Below are positions 23,569-29,847 of a stretch of 64,000 bases of DNA, piece by piece (within the stretch, counting starts at the first letter, position 1; each line of letters opens with the position of its first letter). The stretch covers positions 1 to 64,000 of IMG/VR virus record IMGVR_UViG_3300020054_000008. One strand, written 5' to 3'. Origin of the DNA: a virus. A program made the position numbers and the translations under genes. The notes beneath the pieces were generated by a model that worked only from the letters and a program-made list of their open reading frames with translations, had not been told where the DNA came from and did not search any database.

Positions 23569-24237
23569 TCATTTTAAATCCATCGACCGAGTCTCGGCGA
23601 ACCCGTTCAAAGTATTTATTAGACTGTCCATGCCAAGATCTTCAGGTTTCCTGATCACCATGGAAAGATTTAGACTCTCTCTATCAGGCATACCAGCGCT
23701 TAAAGACACAAGCTTGACGTTATTTTCCTCGAGGCAAGTCTTGACGTCTTTCACGATCCCAGGTCTATCATCTAGAGTAATTTTAAGAGTGTGAGTTTTG
23801 TACGTCGTCAACAAGGCTTTCTCAACCTTATTAATAATTGTCAAGATCACAAACACGAGGACCGTCGTTATAGCCCCAAGCTCTAAATAGCCGCTACCGC
23901 ACGCAATACCTACGATAGCAGTCGTCCAAAGTGAGCTAGCCGTTGTTAGCCCCTTAACAGTAACGCCCATCTTCATAATCGCGCCGGCGCCGAGAAAACC
24001 CACTCCGCTGACTACTTGAGCTACAATGCGACCAGGGTCAGACGGCAAGTCTGGATTTGACAGAAATTGAGAATATGATATGGATAGTATTGCAGCTAGC
24101 GCAGCCCCAGTGGAGAGGATCATGTGTGTCCTAAGACCAGCAGGTTGGCCATGCACTTCTCTCTCTAGTCCGATCATAGAACCGAGAGAGGCGGCTGCTA
24201 AAAGGTATATCGCTTGATCTAGTACTTCGGGCATCAA
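23569..24237 (-). CDS. mgtC: MgtC/SapB family membrane protein
   Basis: 222 aa. SLGSMIGLEREVHGQPAGLRTH is the hallmark of the MgtC/SapB family, followed by four further membrane helices (to about residue 140) and a cytosolic ACT-like C-terminal domain (residues 150-222). In bacteria MgtC proteins modulate F-type ATP synthase and Mg2+ homeostasis. A phage copy may alter host energy or Mg2+ balance (inference). Confidence 0.88.
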   Translation of the reverse strand: MMPEVLDQAIYLLAAASLGSMIGLEREVHGQPAGLRTHMILSTGAALAAILSISYSQFLSNPDLPSDPGRIVAQVVSGVGFLGAGAIMKMGVTVKGLTTASSLWTTAIVGIACGSGYLELGAITTVLVFVILTIINKVEKALLTTYKTHTLKITLDDRPGIVKDVKTCLEENNVKLVSLSAGMPDRESLNLSMVIRKPEDLGMDSLINTLNGFAETRSMDLK

Positions 24238-24269
24238 TTCTTATATAGCTCCTGCTCTTGCTAACAAAA

Positions 24270-24345
24270 TGGAGCCGCCGAGAGGACTCGAACCTCCGAC
24301 AGATCGATTACAAATCGATGGCTCTACCAACTGAGCTACGGCGGC
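24270..24345 (-). tRNA. tRNA-Thr(UGU)
   Basis: 76 nt with encoded CCA. Acceptor GCCGCCG/CGGCGGC, anticodon loop TTTGTAA within a 5-bp stem, T-arm GGAGGTTCGAGTCCTC. Discriminator base U. Confidence 0.95.
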
Positions 24346-24580
24346 AAAAAGTGGGGGTAGAATCGGGAAGGCATAACCTTCTTCATTTAAACGCAAAAGA
24401 ACAACTTTTCCAAAGTTACTTCATGCCAAGGGGCCTTGACATGTTTCACATACACAGCAAAAAGCTTCCCGAATGTCACCAGAAACCGCAGGACCCTAAG
24501 CTTCTGAAGCCTACCCCCGATAAGAAGGTATTAAACACTTTTGTTCATCAGTTTTTTCTATCCTTTAATCTATCTATAGG
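24346..24580 (-). other. Non-coding leader before tRNA-Thr
   Basis: About 230 bases between the promoter at 24581 and tRNA-Thr contain no convincing gene (the longest frames are 16-20 codons). It could be a processed tRNA precursor leader or a small RNA; I see no known RNA family in it. Confidence 0.4.
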
Positions 24581-24608
24581 ATTATAGGAAACCCCAAGAT
24601 CATTTACA
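24581..24608 (-). promoter_or_regulatory. Phage promoter, TGTAAA-N16-TATAAT
   Basis: Minus strand GCGGTGTAAA-16-TATAAT, upstream of the tRNA-Thr leader. Confidence 0.75.
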
Positions 24609-24613
24609 CCGCG

Positions 24614-24703
24614 CTAACCACAAAAAAGCTTCACAATAAAAACAGCGTAAAGAATGATAACAAAAAAGCCAAAAACGTCAGGAAGTTCAGGTCGAAACTT
24701 CAT
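24614..24703 (-). CDS. Tiny membrane protein, 29 aa
   Basis: MKFRPELPDVFGFF then one hydrophobic segment (VIILYAVFIVKLF). Its ATG overlaps the stop of the gene upstream (ATGA). Paired with another tiny membrane protein, it may act as a two-component membrane device; unproven. Confidence 0.5.
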   Translation of the reverse strand: MKFRPELPDVFGFFVIILYAVFIVKLFCG

Positions 24704-24834
24704 ACTTCACGTCCTGGATCTTCATCTTCTACGTCGGTGGGCGGTCCTGGGAACTTAGGCAGCTTGACCACGATCAGGGACAAAACTCCTATAATAATTA
24801 CACCAAGACCTAGAATGAAAGTTGCTGTATCCAT
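24700..24834 (-). CDS. Tiny membrane protein, 44 aa
   Basis: One N-terminal membrane helix (FILGLGVIIIGVLSLIVV) and a Pro/Asp/Glu-rich tail. Coupled by ATGA to the 29-aa membrane protein. Function unknown; small paired membrane proteins of this kind include holin and antiholin types. Confidence 0.5.
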   Translation of the reverse strand: MDTATFILGLGVIIIGVLSLIVVKLPKFPGPPTDVEDEDPGREV

Positions 24835-24855
24835 ATCACACTCTCTTATAGAAAC

Positions 24856-24931
24856 TGGCTGGGGCACTAGGACTCGAACCTAGAACCTGCGGAGTCAAAG
24901 GCCGCTGCGCTACCTATTGCGCCATACCCCA
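24856..24931 (-). tRNA. tRNA-Gln(UUG)
   Basis: 76 nt with CCA. Acceptor TGGGGTA/TGCCCCA typical of tRNA-Gln, loop CTTTGAC gives anticodon UUG. The closing 31-39 pair of the anticodon stem is a C-U mismatch. Confidence 0.88.
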
Positions 24932-24949
24932 ACAAAATAAAAAATAAAC

Positions 24950-25035
24950 TGGTGCCTGAGGTGAGATTCGAACTCACACGCTCTTAAGAGCAAAGCATTT
25001 TGAGTGCTTCATGTCTACCATTCCATCACTCAGGC
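24950..25035 (-). tRNA. tRNA-Leu(CAA)
   Basis: 86 nt class II tRNA with a long variable arm (GCTCTTAAGAGC) and CCA; stem AAGCA/TGCTT encloses CTCAAAA, anticodon CAA. Confidence 0.93.
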
Positions 25036-25226
25036 TAAAAATCTTCTTGTGTTTCGTCATCATGAATAATCGCTTGACCGAACTCTTCAGCTAGTCTCGC
25101 AAAGCGATGAGCTTCCTGTAGCGCATGATTTTCTCCAGTGCGAACAGCTACAGCCCACCACTTAGAGTACAGTTCAAAGTAATCTGGCATACCCGGCGAA
25201 GGCGCTGACAGTCTTGTAACTAACAT
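25035..25226 (-). CDS. Unknown protein between tRNA genes, 63 aa
   Basis: Starts MLVTRLSAPSPGMPDYF after an AAGGA site; helical and acidic. Its stop touches the 5' end of tRNA-Leu(CAA), so mRNA and tRNA share one transcript. Similar 'LYSKWWAVAVRTGENH...A..FA.LAEEFG' patterns occur in small phage proteins but no function is known to me. Confidence 0.65.
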   Translation of the reverse strand: MLVTRLSAPSPGMPDYFELYSKWWAVAVRTGENHALQEAHRFARLAEEFGQAIIHDDETQEDF

Positions 25227-25248
25227 AGTGGTGTTCCTTGAAGAAGAA

Positions 25249-25522
25249 TGGTGGGCCCACAGGGACTCGAACCCTGAACCTGCGGATTACGTACCACTAT
25301 AGCTTTCGCTACCACCGAAGTGTTTGTGGTCTGGACTATCCCTTCACCCACGTGGGGTGCTGCCCGTCTAGTCTCTACACCTTCTTCTTTCGAAGCTTGG
25401 CTCGGGATTGTCATCAGCATTACCTGTTAAGAGTTCCCCGAATTTGAGCAGTTATTCGACATCAGTTACCTGATGAAGCTCCCATTGAAAGTCCGATGCT
25501 CTACCTGTTGAGCTATAGGCCC
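25249..25522 (-). tRNA. tRNA-Lys(UUU), interrupted by a group I intron
   Basis: Exons 25488-25522 and 25249-25289 give a 76-nt tRNA with CCA: acceptor GGGCCTA/TGGGCCC, D-arm, T-arm CAGGGTTCGAGTCCCTG. With the intron ending in its expected terminal G, the loop is CTTTTAA, anticodon UUU (Lys), intron between bases 35 and 36. If the splice site were one base off, the loop would read CTTGTAA (Thr UGU); a plain tRNA-Thr(UGU) already exists at 24270, so Lys is favoured. Confidence 0.8.
25290..25487 (-). ncRNA. Group I intron (IC3-like) in tRNA-Lys
   Basis: 198 nt. RNA sense shows the P4/P6 side (CAAATTCGGGGAA ... CAATCCCGAGCCAAGC), GGTGTAGAGACTAGACGGG and GGATAGTCC, giving P7 as GACTA/TAGTC, a P9 hairpin and a terminal G. 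No homing endonuclease is encoded. Shares about 49 identical bases (25292-25340) with the tRNA-Arg intron. Confidence 0.88.
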
Positions 25523-25557
25523 TAAATTATATCAATATTTGAAATAGCGAAAAGTTT

Positions 25558-25632
25558 TGGTACTCCCAAGGGGAATCGAACCCCTACCGCAGCGGTGAAA
25601 ACGCCGAATTCTTACCGTTAAACTATGGGAGC
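25558..25632 (-). tRNA. tRNA-Glu(UUC)
   Basis: 75 nt with CCA; acceptor GCTCCCA/TGGGAGT, stem CGGCG/CGCTG with loop TTTTCAC, anticodon UUC. Confidence 0.9.
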
Positions 25633-25638
25633 GAAAGA

Positions 25639-25713
25639 TGGCTGGGAAGGTGGGATTCGAACCCACGACCGAGCGGTTAACAGCCGCGCACTCTACCACT
25701 GAGTTACTCCCCA
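25639..25713 (-). tRNA. tRNA-Asn(GUU)
   Basis: 75 nt with CCA; acceptor TGGGGAG/CTTCCCA, loop CTGTTAA, anticodon GUU; T-arm GTGGGTTCGAATCCCAC. Confidence 0.93.
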
Positions 25714-25748
25714 ATATGTGTTATGAATATGTCGGAATGATGTTACTA

Positions 25749-25833
25749 CCAGGAGGGTGTTTCTCCTGGGTTCACATGTACTAGGTATAATGTACTATGG
25801 CGCCAGCGGCGTTGCAACGTCACCGAAACACCC
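25749..25833 (-). other. Structured intergenic element with competing hairpins
   Basis: Between tRNA-Leu(UAA) and tRNA-Asn. CCAGGAG/CTCCTGG form a local 7-bp hairpin at 25749-25769, while GGGTGTTTC (25755-25763) is the perfect complement of GAAACACCC (25825-25833). The two pairings exclude each other, as in attenuators or processing switches. No gene here. Confidence 0.4.
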
Positions 25834-25869
25834 AATGACGATTTTGTTGTTGATAAATATATCGATGAT

Positions 25870-26193
25870 TGGTAGCTGAAGCGGGACTCGAACCCGCAAG
25901 GTCATGTGACCGGGAGATTTTCTTACCCTCTACAGTTTTCACTGCCAACCGAAGTTGTTTGTGGTCTGGACTTTCTCTTCACCTTCAGCATTACCTGTTA
26001 AGGGCTGGCCGTCAAGTCTCTACACCTTCCCTTTCGGGCTTGGCTCGGGATTGCCATCAGCTTTATCTGTTAAGGTTTCCCCGAATTTGACCAGATTCAC
26101 TCATGGGATTTCTCCCAAGGTGCTCAATATTTGATCAAGTTTTTACCTTGATCCCGCGAAGTCTCCTGTGTATACCGATTCCACCATTCAGCC
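25870..26193 (-). tRNA. tRNA-Leu(UAA), interrupted by a group I intron
   Basis: Exons 26159-26193 and 25870-25921 give an 87-nt class II tRNA with CCA: acceptor GGCTGAA/TTCAGCT, stem GGAGA/TCTCC, loop CTTAAAA, variable arm GGTCACATGACC. The intron lies between U34 and A35, the same place as the classical tRNA-Leu(UAA) intron of cyanobacteria and plastids. Confidence 0.92.
25922..26158 (-). ncRNA. Group I intron (IC3) in tRNA-Leu(UAA)
   Basis: 237 nt. RNA core: CAAATTCGGGGAAACCT, GGCAATCCCGAGCCAAGCC, GAAGGTGTAGAGACTTGACGG, GAAAGTCC, then GGCAGTGAAAACTGT and a final GGGTAAG. P7 is GACTT/AAGTC, a paired change relative to the other two introns here. Strikingly like the cyanobacterial tRNA-Leu intron core. 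No open reading frame inside. Confidence 0.92.
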
Positions 26194-26198
26194 AAAAT

Positions 26199-26276
26199 TG
26201 GTAGGGCTAGTAGGATTTGAACCTACAACCTGCCGGTTATGAGCCGGACGCTCTGACCTGATTGAGCTATAGCCCC
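26199..26276 (-). tRNA. tRNA with CAU anticodon, copy 1 (Met or Ile2)
   Basis: 78 nt with CCA; acceptor GGGGCTA/TAGCCCT (G1-U72 wobble), loop CTCATAA. CAU can be elongator Met, or Ile(AUA) if C34 becomes lysidine. It differs from copy 2 (29305-29382) at only two bases, at the junction of the D and anticodon stems. Confidence 0.85.
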
Positions 26277-26320
26277 GTATTTTGAAGTTGTGTGGTATTT
26301 CCACCAACTTTTACTTTTAG

Positions 26321-26348
26321 ATTATATCTCCAAGGACCTGTGTTTACA
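26321..26348 (-). promoter_or_regulatory. Phage promoter, TGTAAA-N16-TATAAT
   Basis: Minus strand TCTTGTAAA-16-TATAAT between a terminator and the CAU tRNA; leader continues AGTTGGTGG as in other promoters of the family. Confidence 0.78.
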
Positions 26349-26374
26349 AGACTTCAGCGATATATTTTTTGAAG

Positions 26375-26405
26375 AAAAAGTGATGAGGTTCCCAGCTTCC
26401 TCATC
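26375..26405 (-). terminator. Rho-independent terminator after tRNA-Arg
   Basis: Minus-strand GATGAGG-AAGCTGGGAA-CCTCATC followed by ACTTTTTCTT. Between it and tRNA-Arg (26406-26499) I see only a 20-codon frame, no clear gene. Confidence 0.75.
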
Positions 26406-26499
26406 TAGACACAGCCTGTAAGGTCAGTACTTCGACCACGCTTACGCAACCACGAGCCAGCATCACCTGTTTCTCTCTGGTCTGTGTCCCCCACATAAA

Positions 26500-26781
26500 T
26501 GGCGCGCTCACCAGGACTCGAACCTGGGACCCACGGCTTAGCTTACCACTATAGCTTTCGCTACCACCGAAGTGTTTGTGGTCTGGACTATCTCTCAACC
26601 ATATCCCATTGGGACTTAGGCCACTCCCGTTTAGTCTCTACACCTTCCTCTTTCGAGGCTTGGCTCGGGATTGCCATTTTAAAGGTTTCCCCGAATTTGA
26701 GAGTGTACGCAACATACTGTTTCCAATATGAGGCTCCTATTGCTTAAAGGCCGTTGCTCTATCCAGCTGAGCTATGAGCGC
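26500..26781 (-). tRNA. tRNA-Arg(UCU), interrupted by a group I intron
   Basis: Exons 26747-26781 and 26500-26541 give a 77-nt tRNA with CCA: acceptor GCGCTCA/TGAGCGC, stem ACGGC/GCCGT, loop CTTCTAA, anticodon UCU. The intron is between bases 34 and 35. Confidence 0.88.
26542..26746 (-). ncRNA. Group I intron (IC3-like) in tRNA-Arg
   Basis: 205 nt. Core CAAATTCGGGGAAACCT, GGCAATCCCGAGCCAAGCC, GGTGTAGAGACTAAACGGG, GATAGTCC; P7 GACTA/TAGTC; ends GGTAAG. The 3' part is nearly identical to the tRNA-Lys intron. No open reading frame. Confidence 0.88.
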
Positions 26782-26859
26782 ATTCACAATAACTAAATGC
26801 TTTTCGCTATTAAGTTTTCAAAGGTCGCGGTGGTTAGTTTCCATCCCCACCAACATTTA

Positions 26860-26887
26860 GATTATATCACAGTGGCCGTTCGTTTAC
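26860..26887 (-). promoter_or_regulatory. Phage promoter, TGTAAA-N16-TATAAT
   Basis: Minus strand AGCGTGTAAA-16-TATAAT followed by AAATGTTGGTGGGG, upstream of tRNA-Arg. Confidence 0.8.
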
Positions 26888-26938
26888 ACGCTTTAGAAGA
26901 TTATTTATGACTTCTTGTTTAGACTTAGGTGACGACTT

Positions 26939-27238
26939 TCATTCTTCGTCTTCCTTTGTATTATATAAACCACAATTACAAGCGTGCCAATCTTTATGCC
27001 AAGGGCAATCTAGTGGATGCTCAGATAGCCCTTGATAAGAGCTTTCCCTTTGAGGAATCCATTTGATTTTCCACTTGATCTTTGTTGGCGCAATCATAGG
27101 CTGTGCTGTTACCATTTGGTCTGCTGTTGGGATCCAACTGGAATAATCACACCGATTACAGCCAATAGCCCACCCTTCGTCTGGCGGGGTTAGTGCTGTT
27201 ATCTGCAGGACACCCTCGTCACACTTGTGGCACCTCAT
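26939..27238 (-). CDS. Zinc-finger-like protein, 99 aa
   Basis: CHKC at residues 3-6 and CNRC near 28-31 form a probable zinc ribbon around an eight-strand turn; a second Cys/His group (DCPWHKDWHACNC, about 77-89) may bind another metal. Coupled to the next gene by overlap. Function unknown. Confidence 0.65.
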   Translation of the reverse strand: MRCHKCDEGVLQITALTPPDEGWAIGCNRCDYSSWIPTADQMVTAQPMIAPTKIKWKIKWIPQRESSYQGLSEHPLDCPWHKDWHACNCGLYNTKEDEE

Positions 27239-27384
27239 CCTTCGTTCATCCGCTTGACCATACGCTCGGCTGCTTCTTTCGAGGCTGACCTCGCATAACA
27301 GACAGGTTCATCGGTCTTGCAAAATTTCTGCATCAAAAAAATTCCCCAGCCGTCGGGCTCGAGGGGTCTAACTTCCCACTTCAT
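27235..27384 (-). CDS. Unknown protein, 49 aa
   Basis: Start at 27384 (MKWEVRPLEPDGWG) chosen because it overlaps the upstream stop (ATGA) and has GGAG before it. Two-strand plus helix fold likely (ASKEAAERMVKRM). Function unknown. Confidence 0.6.
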   Translation of the reverse strand: MKWEVRPLEPDGWGIFLMQKFCKTDEPVCYARSASKEAAERMVKRMNEG

Positions 27385-27632
27385 TCTTTGCTCTCCACTC
27401 TGTAAACTCCGTCTTCTTCGATAAGTACCTTTGGTGGACCGTGTCGGTCTGTCAAAACTTTCCACCACTCAGGGCTCGCAATCGAGCACTCTTGACCGAA
27501 GTGTTTCTTAAGCCACTGATGTCGAGCCCAGCCTCCCAGCCAGCTTGTCGGGCGAGGGACCCATATTGACTTGATCTTATTTCCGAGCGCATCGACATTG
27601 TGCGCTTCTATGAATTCGCAGCTACGAATCAC
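27381..27632 (-). CDS. Unknown protein, 83 aa
   Basis: GTG start at 27632 overlapping the upstream stop. Trp-rich (five Trp in residues 24-60), with HFGQECS and DGVYRVES segments. No recognised family. Confidence 0.6.
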   Translation of the reverse strand: MIRSCEFIEAHNVDALGNKIKSIWVPRPTSWLGGWARHQWLKKHFGQECSIASPEWWKVLTDRHGPPKVLIEEDGVYRVESKE

Positions 27633-27802
27633 TTATAGACCTTCCTGTAAGCGTCGACCACGACGTCTCCGTCACGCTCATATACTCTGAACTGTTCATA
27701 TACATGAGGTCGCTCACGAGGGTCTGCCTGCAGGTTCTTCATCACGACTCGCTCTTCAGGGTCTTGGAGCTCTAACATTTTGATAAGATCTTTTACTTTC
27801 AA
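27629..27802 (-). CDS. Unknown protein, 57 aa, TTG start
   Basis: TTG at 27802 follows GGAGGTG; the frame reads KVKDLIKMLELQDPEERVV, a pattern common in small phage proteins, and ends overlapping the next gene. No function known. Confidence 0.6.
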   Translation of the reverse strand: MKVKDLIKMLELQDPEERVVMKNLQADPRERPHVYEQFRVYERDGDVVVDAYRKVYK

Positions 27803-28347
27803 GCTGCACCTCCGATGTACTGCTTTGATGCTTCATACAACATGATATTCGCCGTCTGAGCGGTGTTCAAGCAAAAGCCTGGGCCTCTCATATCGATCTC
27901 TACGCAGTCGGCAACATGAATAATCTCTCCAGGGACTCCAGATGTTTCATGTCCGGTAAAGATGCATGTAAGACCCTCAAACATGAAATTATAATCACGA
28001 AGCTTTTCAGACTTTTCGCAAAGCTCAGCAGCTACGATCTTCACGTGGTTATCTGTACACCACTCGATAAATGAACGAGGACTCTTATGCTGAACAATCT
28101 CTACGAGATCGCACATTGATCCAGAAAGCTTCTTTAGCTCTGCGCGGTGGGGCACAGATCCGACAACATGGACCTCTTTCACGCCAAAACATGCAGCGGC
28201 ACGCATCACGAAAGCAAGGTTTCCATCATGCTCGAAATTAACACAGCCGATAATGACTGGTAGATACTCTGCTGTCTTCTGCTTTTCAGCATACCTCTCT
28301 CTACGTGTCATTGAACGAGTAGAAGGAGGGAAATCATACGTAATCAT
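27799..28347 (-). CDS. SpoU-type RNA 2'-O-methyltransferase
   Basis: 182 aa from 28347. IIGCVNFEHDGNLAFVMRAAACFG is broken here by design: the N-x-G-N-x-x-x-x-x-R-A-A motif 1 of SPOUT enzymes (about residues 37-48), then FTGHETSGVP (motif 2) and FCLNTAQTANIMLYE (motif 3), forming the C-terminal knot that binds SAM. The family methylates ribose 2'-OH in tRNA or rRNA. Lying between tRNA genes and tilS, tRNA is the likely substrate (inference). Confidence 0.85.
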   Translation of the reverse strand: MITYDFPPSTRSMTRRERYAEKQKTAEYLPVIIGCVNFEHDGNLAFVMRAAACFGVKEVHVVGSVPHRAELKKLSGSMCDLVEIVQHKSPRSFIEWCTDNHVKIVAAELCEKSEKLRDYNFMFEGLTCIFTGHETSGVPGEIIHVADCVEIDMRGPGFCLNTAQTANIMLYEASKQYIGGAA

Positions 28348-28349
28348 CT

Positions 28350-28610
28350 TTAGTCCCAAGGGTGGCAATCACAAGGATAACAATCACAGACTTCACAGTT
28401 GACCTTTTCTACGTCAGAAACAAAAGCAAAAACAGGTATCGGTGCTGGCTCATCAGGATGCTGAACTAGCACTTCTAATCCAGTGTTCGAGCCGTCGGCA
28501 TCAATCACCTCAAGTACTATACCTGTGACACCTACCCACTGGTCAGGTTGGTTAGGGCCATAGTACTTTGGTTTAAACTTGACAATATCACCCGTCTTAA
28601 TACTAAGCAT
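28350..28610 (-). CDS. SH3/KOW-like protein with Cys-rich tail, 86 aa
   Basis: I-K-T-G-D-I-V-K-F-K-P start and T-G-I-V-L-E-V strand indicate a small barrel; the end CEVCDCYPCDCHPWD has five Cys and a His, likely a metal site. Upstream of the SpoU gene. Function unknown. Confidence 0.65.
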   Translation of the reverse strand: MLSIKTGDIVKFKPKYYGPNQPDQWVGVTGIVLEVIDADGSNTGLEVLVQHPDEPAPIPVFAFVSDVEKVNCEVCDCYPCDCHPWD

Positions 28611-28625
28611 TCTTAAACTCTGTTA

Positions 28626-29279
28626 CTATGTGAGGCTTGCCCACATCATCCGCATTTCTTGGTGGATAGAACTATGAGCGTCAACATCTTGCTGGATCTT
28701 CTTACGGAGAACTTTATGTAGTCCCGGATTCACCCTTAGCGCGCGAGGCATGATCTCATGTCGGATGAAGTTTCTATTAAACCTCGTGTCGTTGTTACTC
28801 TCATCGTAGTGATACACCACGTCTTTCCTGTCACACCAATCTTCAAAGACGGCTTTCCGGGTTTGCAGAAAGGGTCTCAAGTAATTGTCTCTCTTAGAAG
28901 GAATAAGCTTAGGGTTTCCATTCAAAGAGGTGAACAGCCATGTCTCAGCCACATCGTCAAGGTGATGACATGTGACTACAGGAAGACCACCGCAACTGTC
29001 ACTAAAAAAAGAATAACGAGCTTGACGCCAGAAATCTTCAAGTGACTGTCCCGAATCAGGGGATTCATCAAGATGGCCTACCACCAATTCTAGATTGTGT
29101 AGATCACAATACTTCGTTACTACCCTCTCGGCGGCGGAGGCGCCGTGGGTGCCGTGATTAAAGTGGAGGACCTTGACCCTTCTATTCTGTCGCAAAAAGT
29201 CAAGGGCTGCCATAGAATCAGCCCCTCCAGAAACGGCAACTGCAATCTCAGAAGGAAGCTTAAAAGAAAGTCGGATCAT
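28626..29279 (-). CDS. tilS: tRNA(Ile)-lysidine synthase
   Basis: 217 aa from 29279 (GGAG upstream); an ATG at 29303 sits two bases after the tRNA CCA end and lacks a ribosome site. AVSGGADSMAALD is the PP-loop that activates C34 with ATP; HFNHGTHG and HHLDDVAETWLF are TilS/MesJ motifs. The usual C-terminal domains are missing, as in short forms. The enzyme turns CAU into LAU so the tRNA reads AUA as Ile. It lies directly behind a CAU tRNA under the same promoter, a strong functional link. Confidence 0.9.
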   Translation of the reverse strand: MIRLSFKLPSEIAVAVSGGADSMAALDFLRQNRRVKVLHFNHGTHGASAAERVVTKYCDLHNLELVVGHLDESPDSGQSLEDFWRQARYSFFSDSCGGLPVVTCHHLDDVAETWLFTSLNGNPKLIPSKRDNYLRPFLQTRKAVFEDWCDRKDVVYHYDESNNDTRFNRNFIRHEIMPRALRVNPGLHKVLRKKIQQDVDAHSSIHQEMRMMWASLT

Positions 29280-29304
29280 TGATTCATTTCTCCGATTAAA
29301 CATT

Positions 29305-29382
29305 TGGTAGGGCTAGTAGGATTTGAACCTACAACCTGCCGGTTATGAGCCGGTTGCTCTGACCTGATTGAGCTATAGCCCC
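29305..29382 (-). tRNA. tRNA with CAU anticodon, copy 2 (candidate Ile2)
   Basis: 78 nt with CCA, near twin of the tRNA at 26199-26276. Its position directly before tilS in one transcript suggests it is the lysidine-modified tRNA-Ile2, but identity elements are not decisive by eye. Confidence 0.85.
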
Positions 29383-29392
29383 TCATGATGAT

Positions 29393-29420
29393 ATAGTATA
29401 AAAGCGAGCTAATTTGTACA
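29393..29420 (-). promoter_or_regulatory. Phage promoter, TGTACA-N16-TACTAT
   Basis: Minus strand TTTGTACA... wait-free reading: TGTACA, 16 bases, TACTAT, placed before the CAU tRNA-tilS unit. Confidence 0.55.
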
Positions 29421-29699
29421 GAGAGAAAGTAGTCTAAATTCATTACCCTCTAAACAAACAGACTCTCCATCCGATGTTAAGAAGTGATGCATCTTTCTCT
29501 TGACGTCGTCAATGTGGATCGAAACTGGACCGACATAAAACAACGTAGATTTGAACCCACGCTCTCGAGCTTTCTTGTGATTCATCTCATGGGGAATCAG
29601 CCAGCCTACAGGGATATCTGATTTTGTCTTACGACTGACTGCAACATCCCACCCAAGAGCTTCAACAAAGTCTCCGGGCTGACACTCTTTAATTAGCAT
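29409..29699 (-). CDS. SH3/KOW-like protein, 96 aa
   Basis: Start at 29699 (MLIKECQPGDFVEALG) with GGGAG upstream; a longer frame from 29723 is possible. Q-P-G-D-F-V barrel start, later VGPVSIHIDDVKR. Function unknown. Confidence 0.6.
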   Translation of the reverse strand: MLIKECQPGDFVEALGWDVAVSRKTKSDIPVGWLIPHEMNHKKARERGFKSTLFYVGPVSIHIDDVKRKMHHFLTSDGESVCLEGNEFRLLSLCTN

Positions 29700-29811
29700 C
29701 TGACTCCCTTGATAAAGCGTCACCTATGACAACACAGACACCGCAATATAAAACCAGCAGCTTAATGGCTACTTTAGACATCTTGCGGTAAGCTGCTTGT
29801 CTAATGCTCAT
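29689..29811 (-). CDS. Possible small membrane protein, 40 aa
   Basis: MSIRQAAYRKMSKVAIKLL then a hydrophobic stretch (VLYCGVCVVIGDAL). No ribosome site; the promoter at 29817-29844 would start transcription at or next to the ATG, so it would be a leaderless message. Ends overlapping the next gene. Confidence 0.4.
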   Translation of the reverse strand: MSIRQAAYRKMSKVAIKLLVLYCGVCVVIGDALSRESDAN

Positions 29812-29816
29812 ATGCT

Positions 29817-29844
29817 ATTTTATGTTTGGGGATATCAGTTTACA
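29817..29844 (-). promoter_or_regulatory. Phage promoter, TGTAAA-N16-TAAAAT
   Basis: Minus strand TTTGTAAA-16-TAAAAT, just before the 40-aa frame. Confidence 0.65.
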
Positions 29845-29847
29845 AAT

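Noticed and set aside
25249-25522. tRNA-Thr(UGU) reading of the first intron-bearing tRNA
   Set aside because: It would require an intron not ending in G, and tRNA-Thr(UGU) is already present at 24270; kept only as an alternative.
25238-26747. Open frames through the tRNA cluster sharing a repeated peptide
   Set aside because: They translate tRNA and intron sequence; the repeated peptide reflects the conserved intron core, not proteins.
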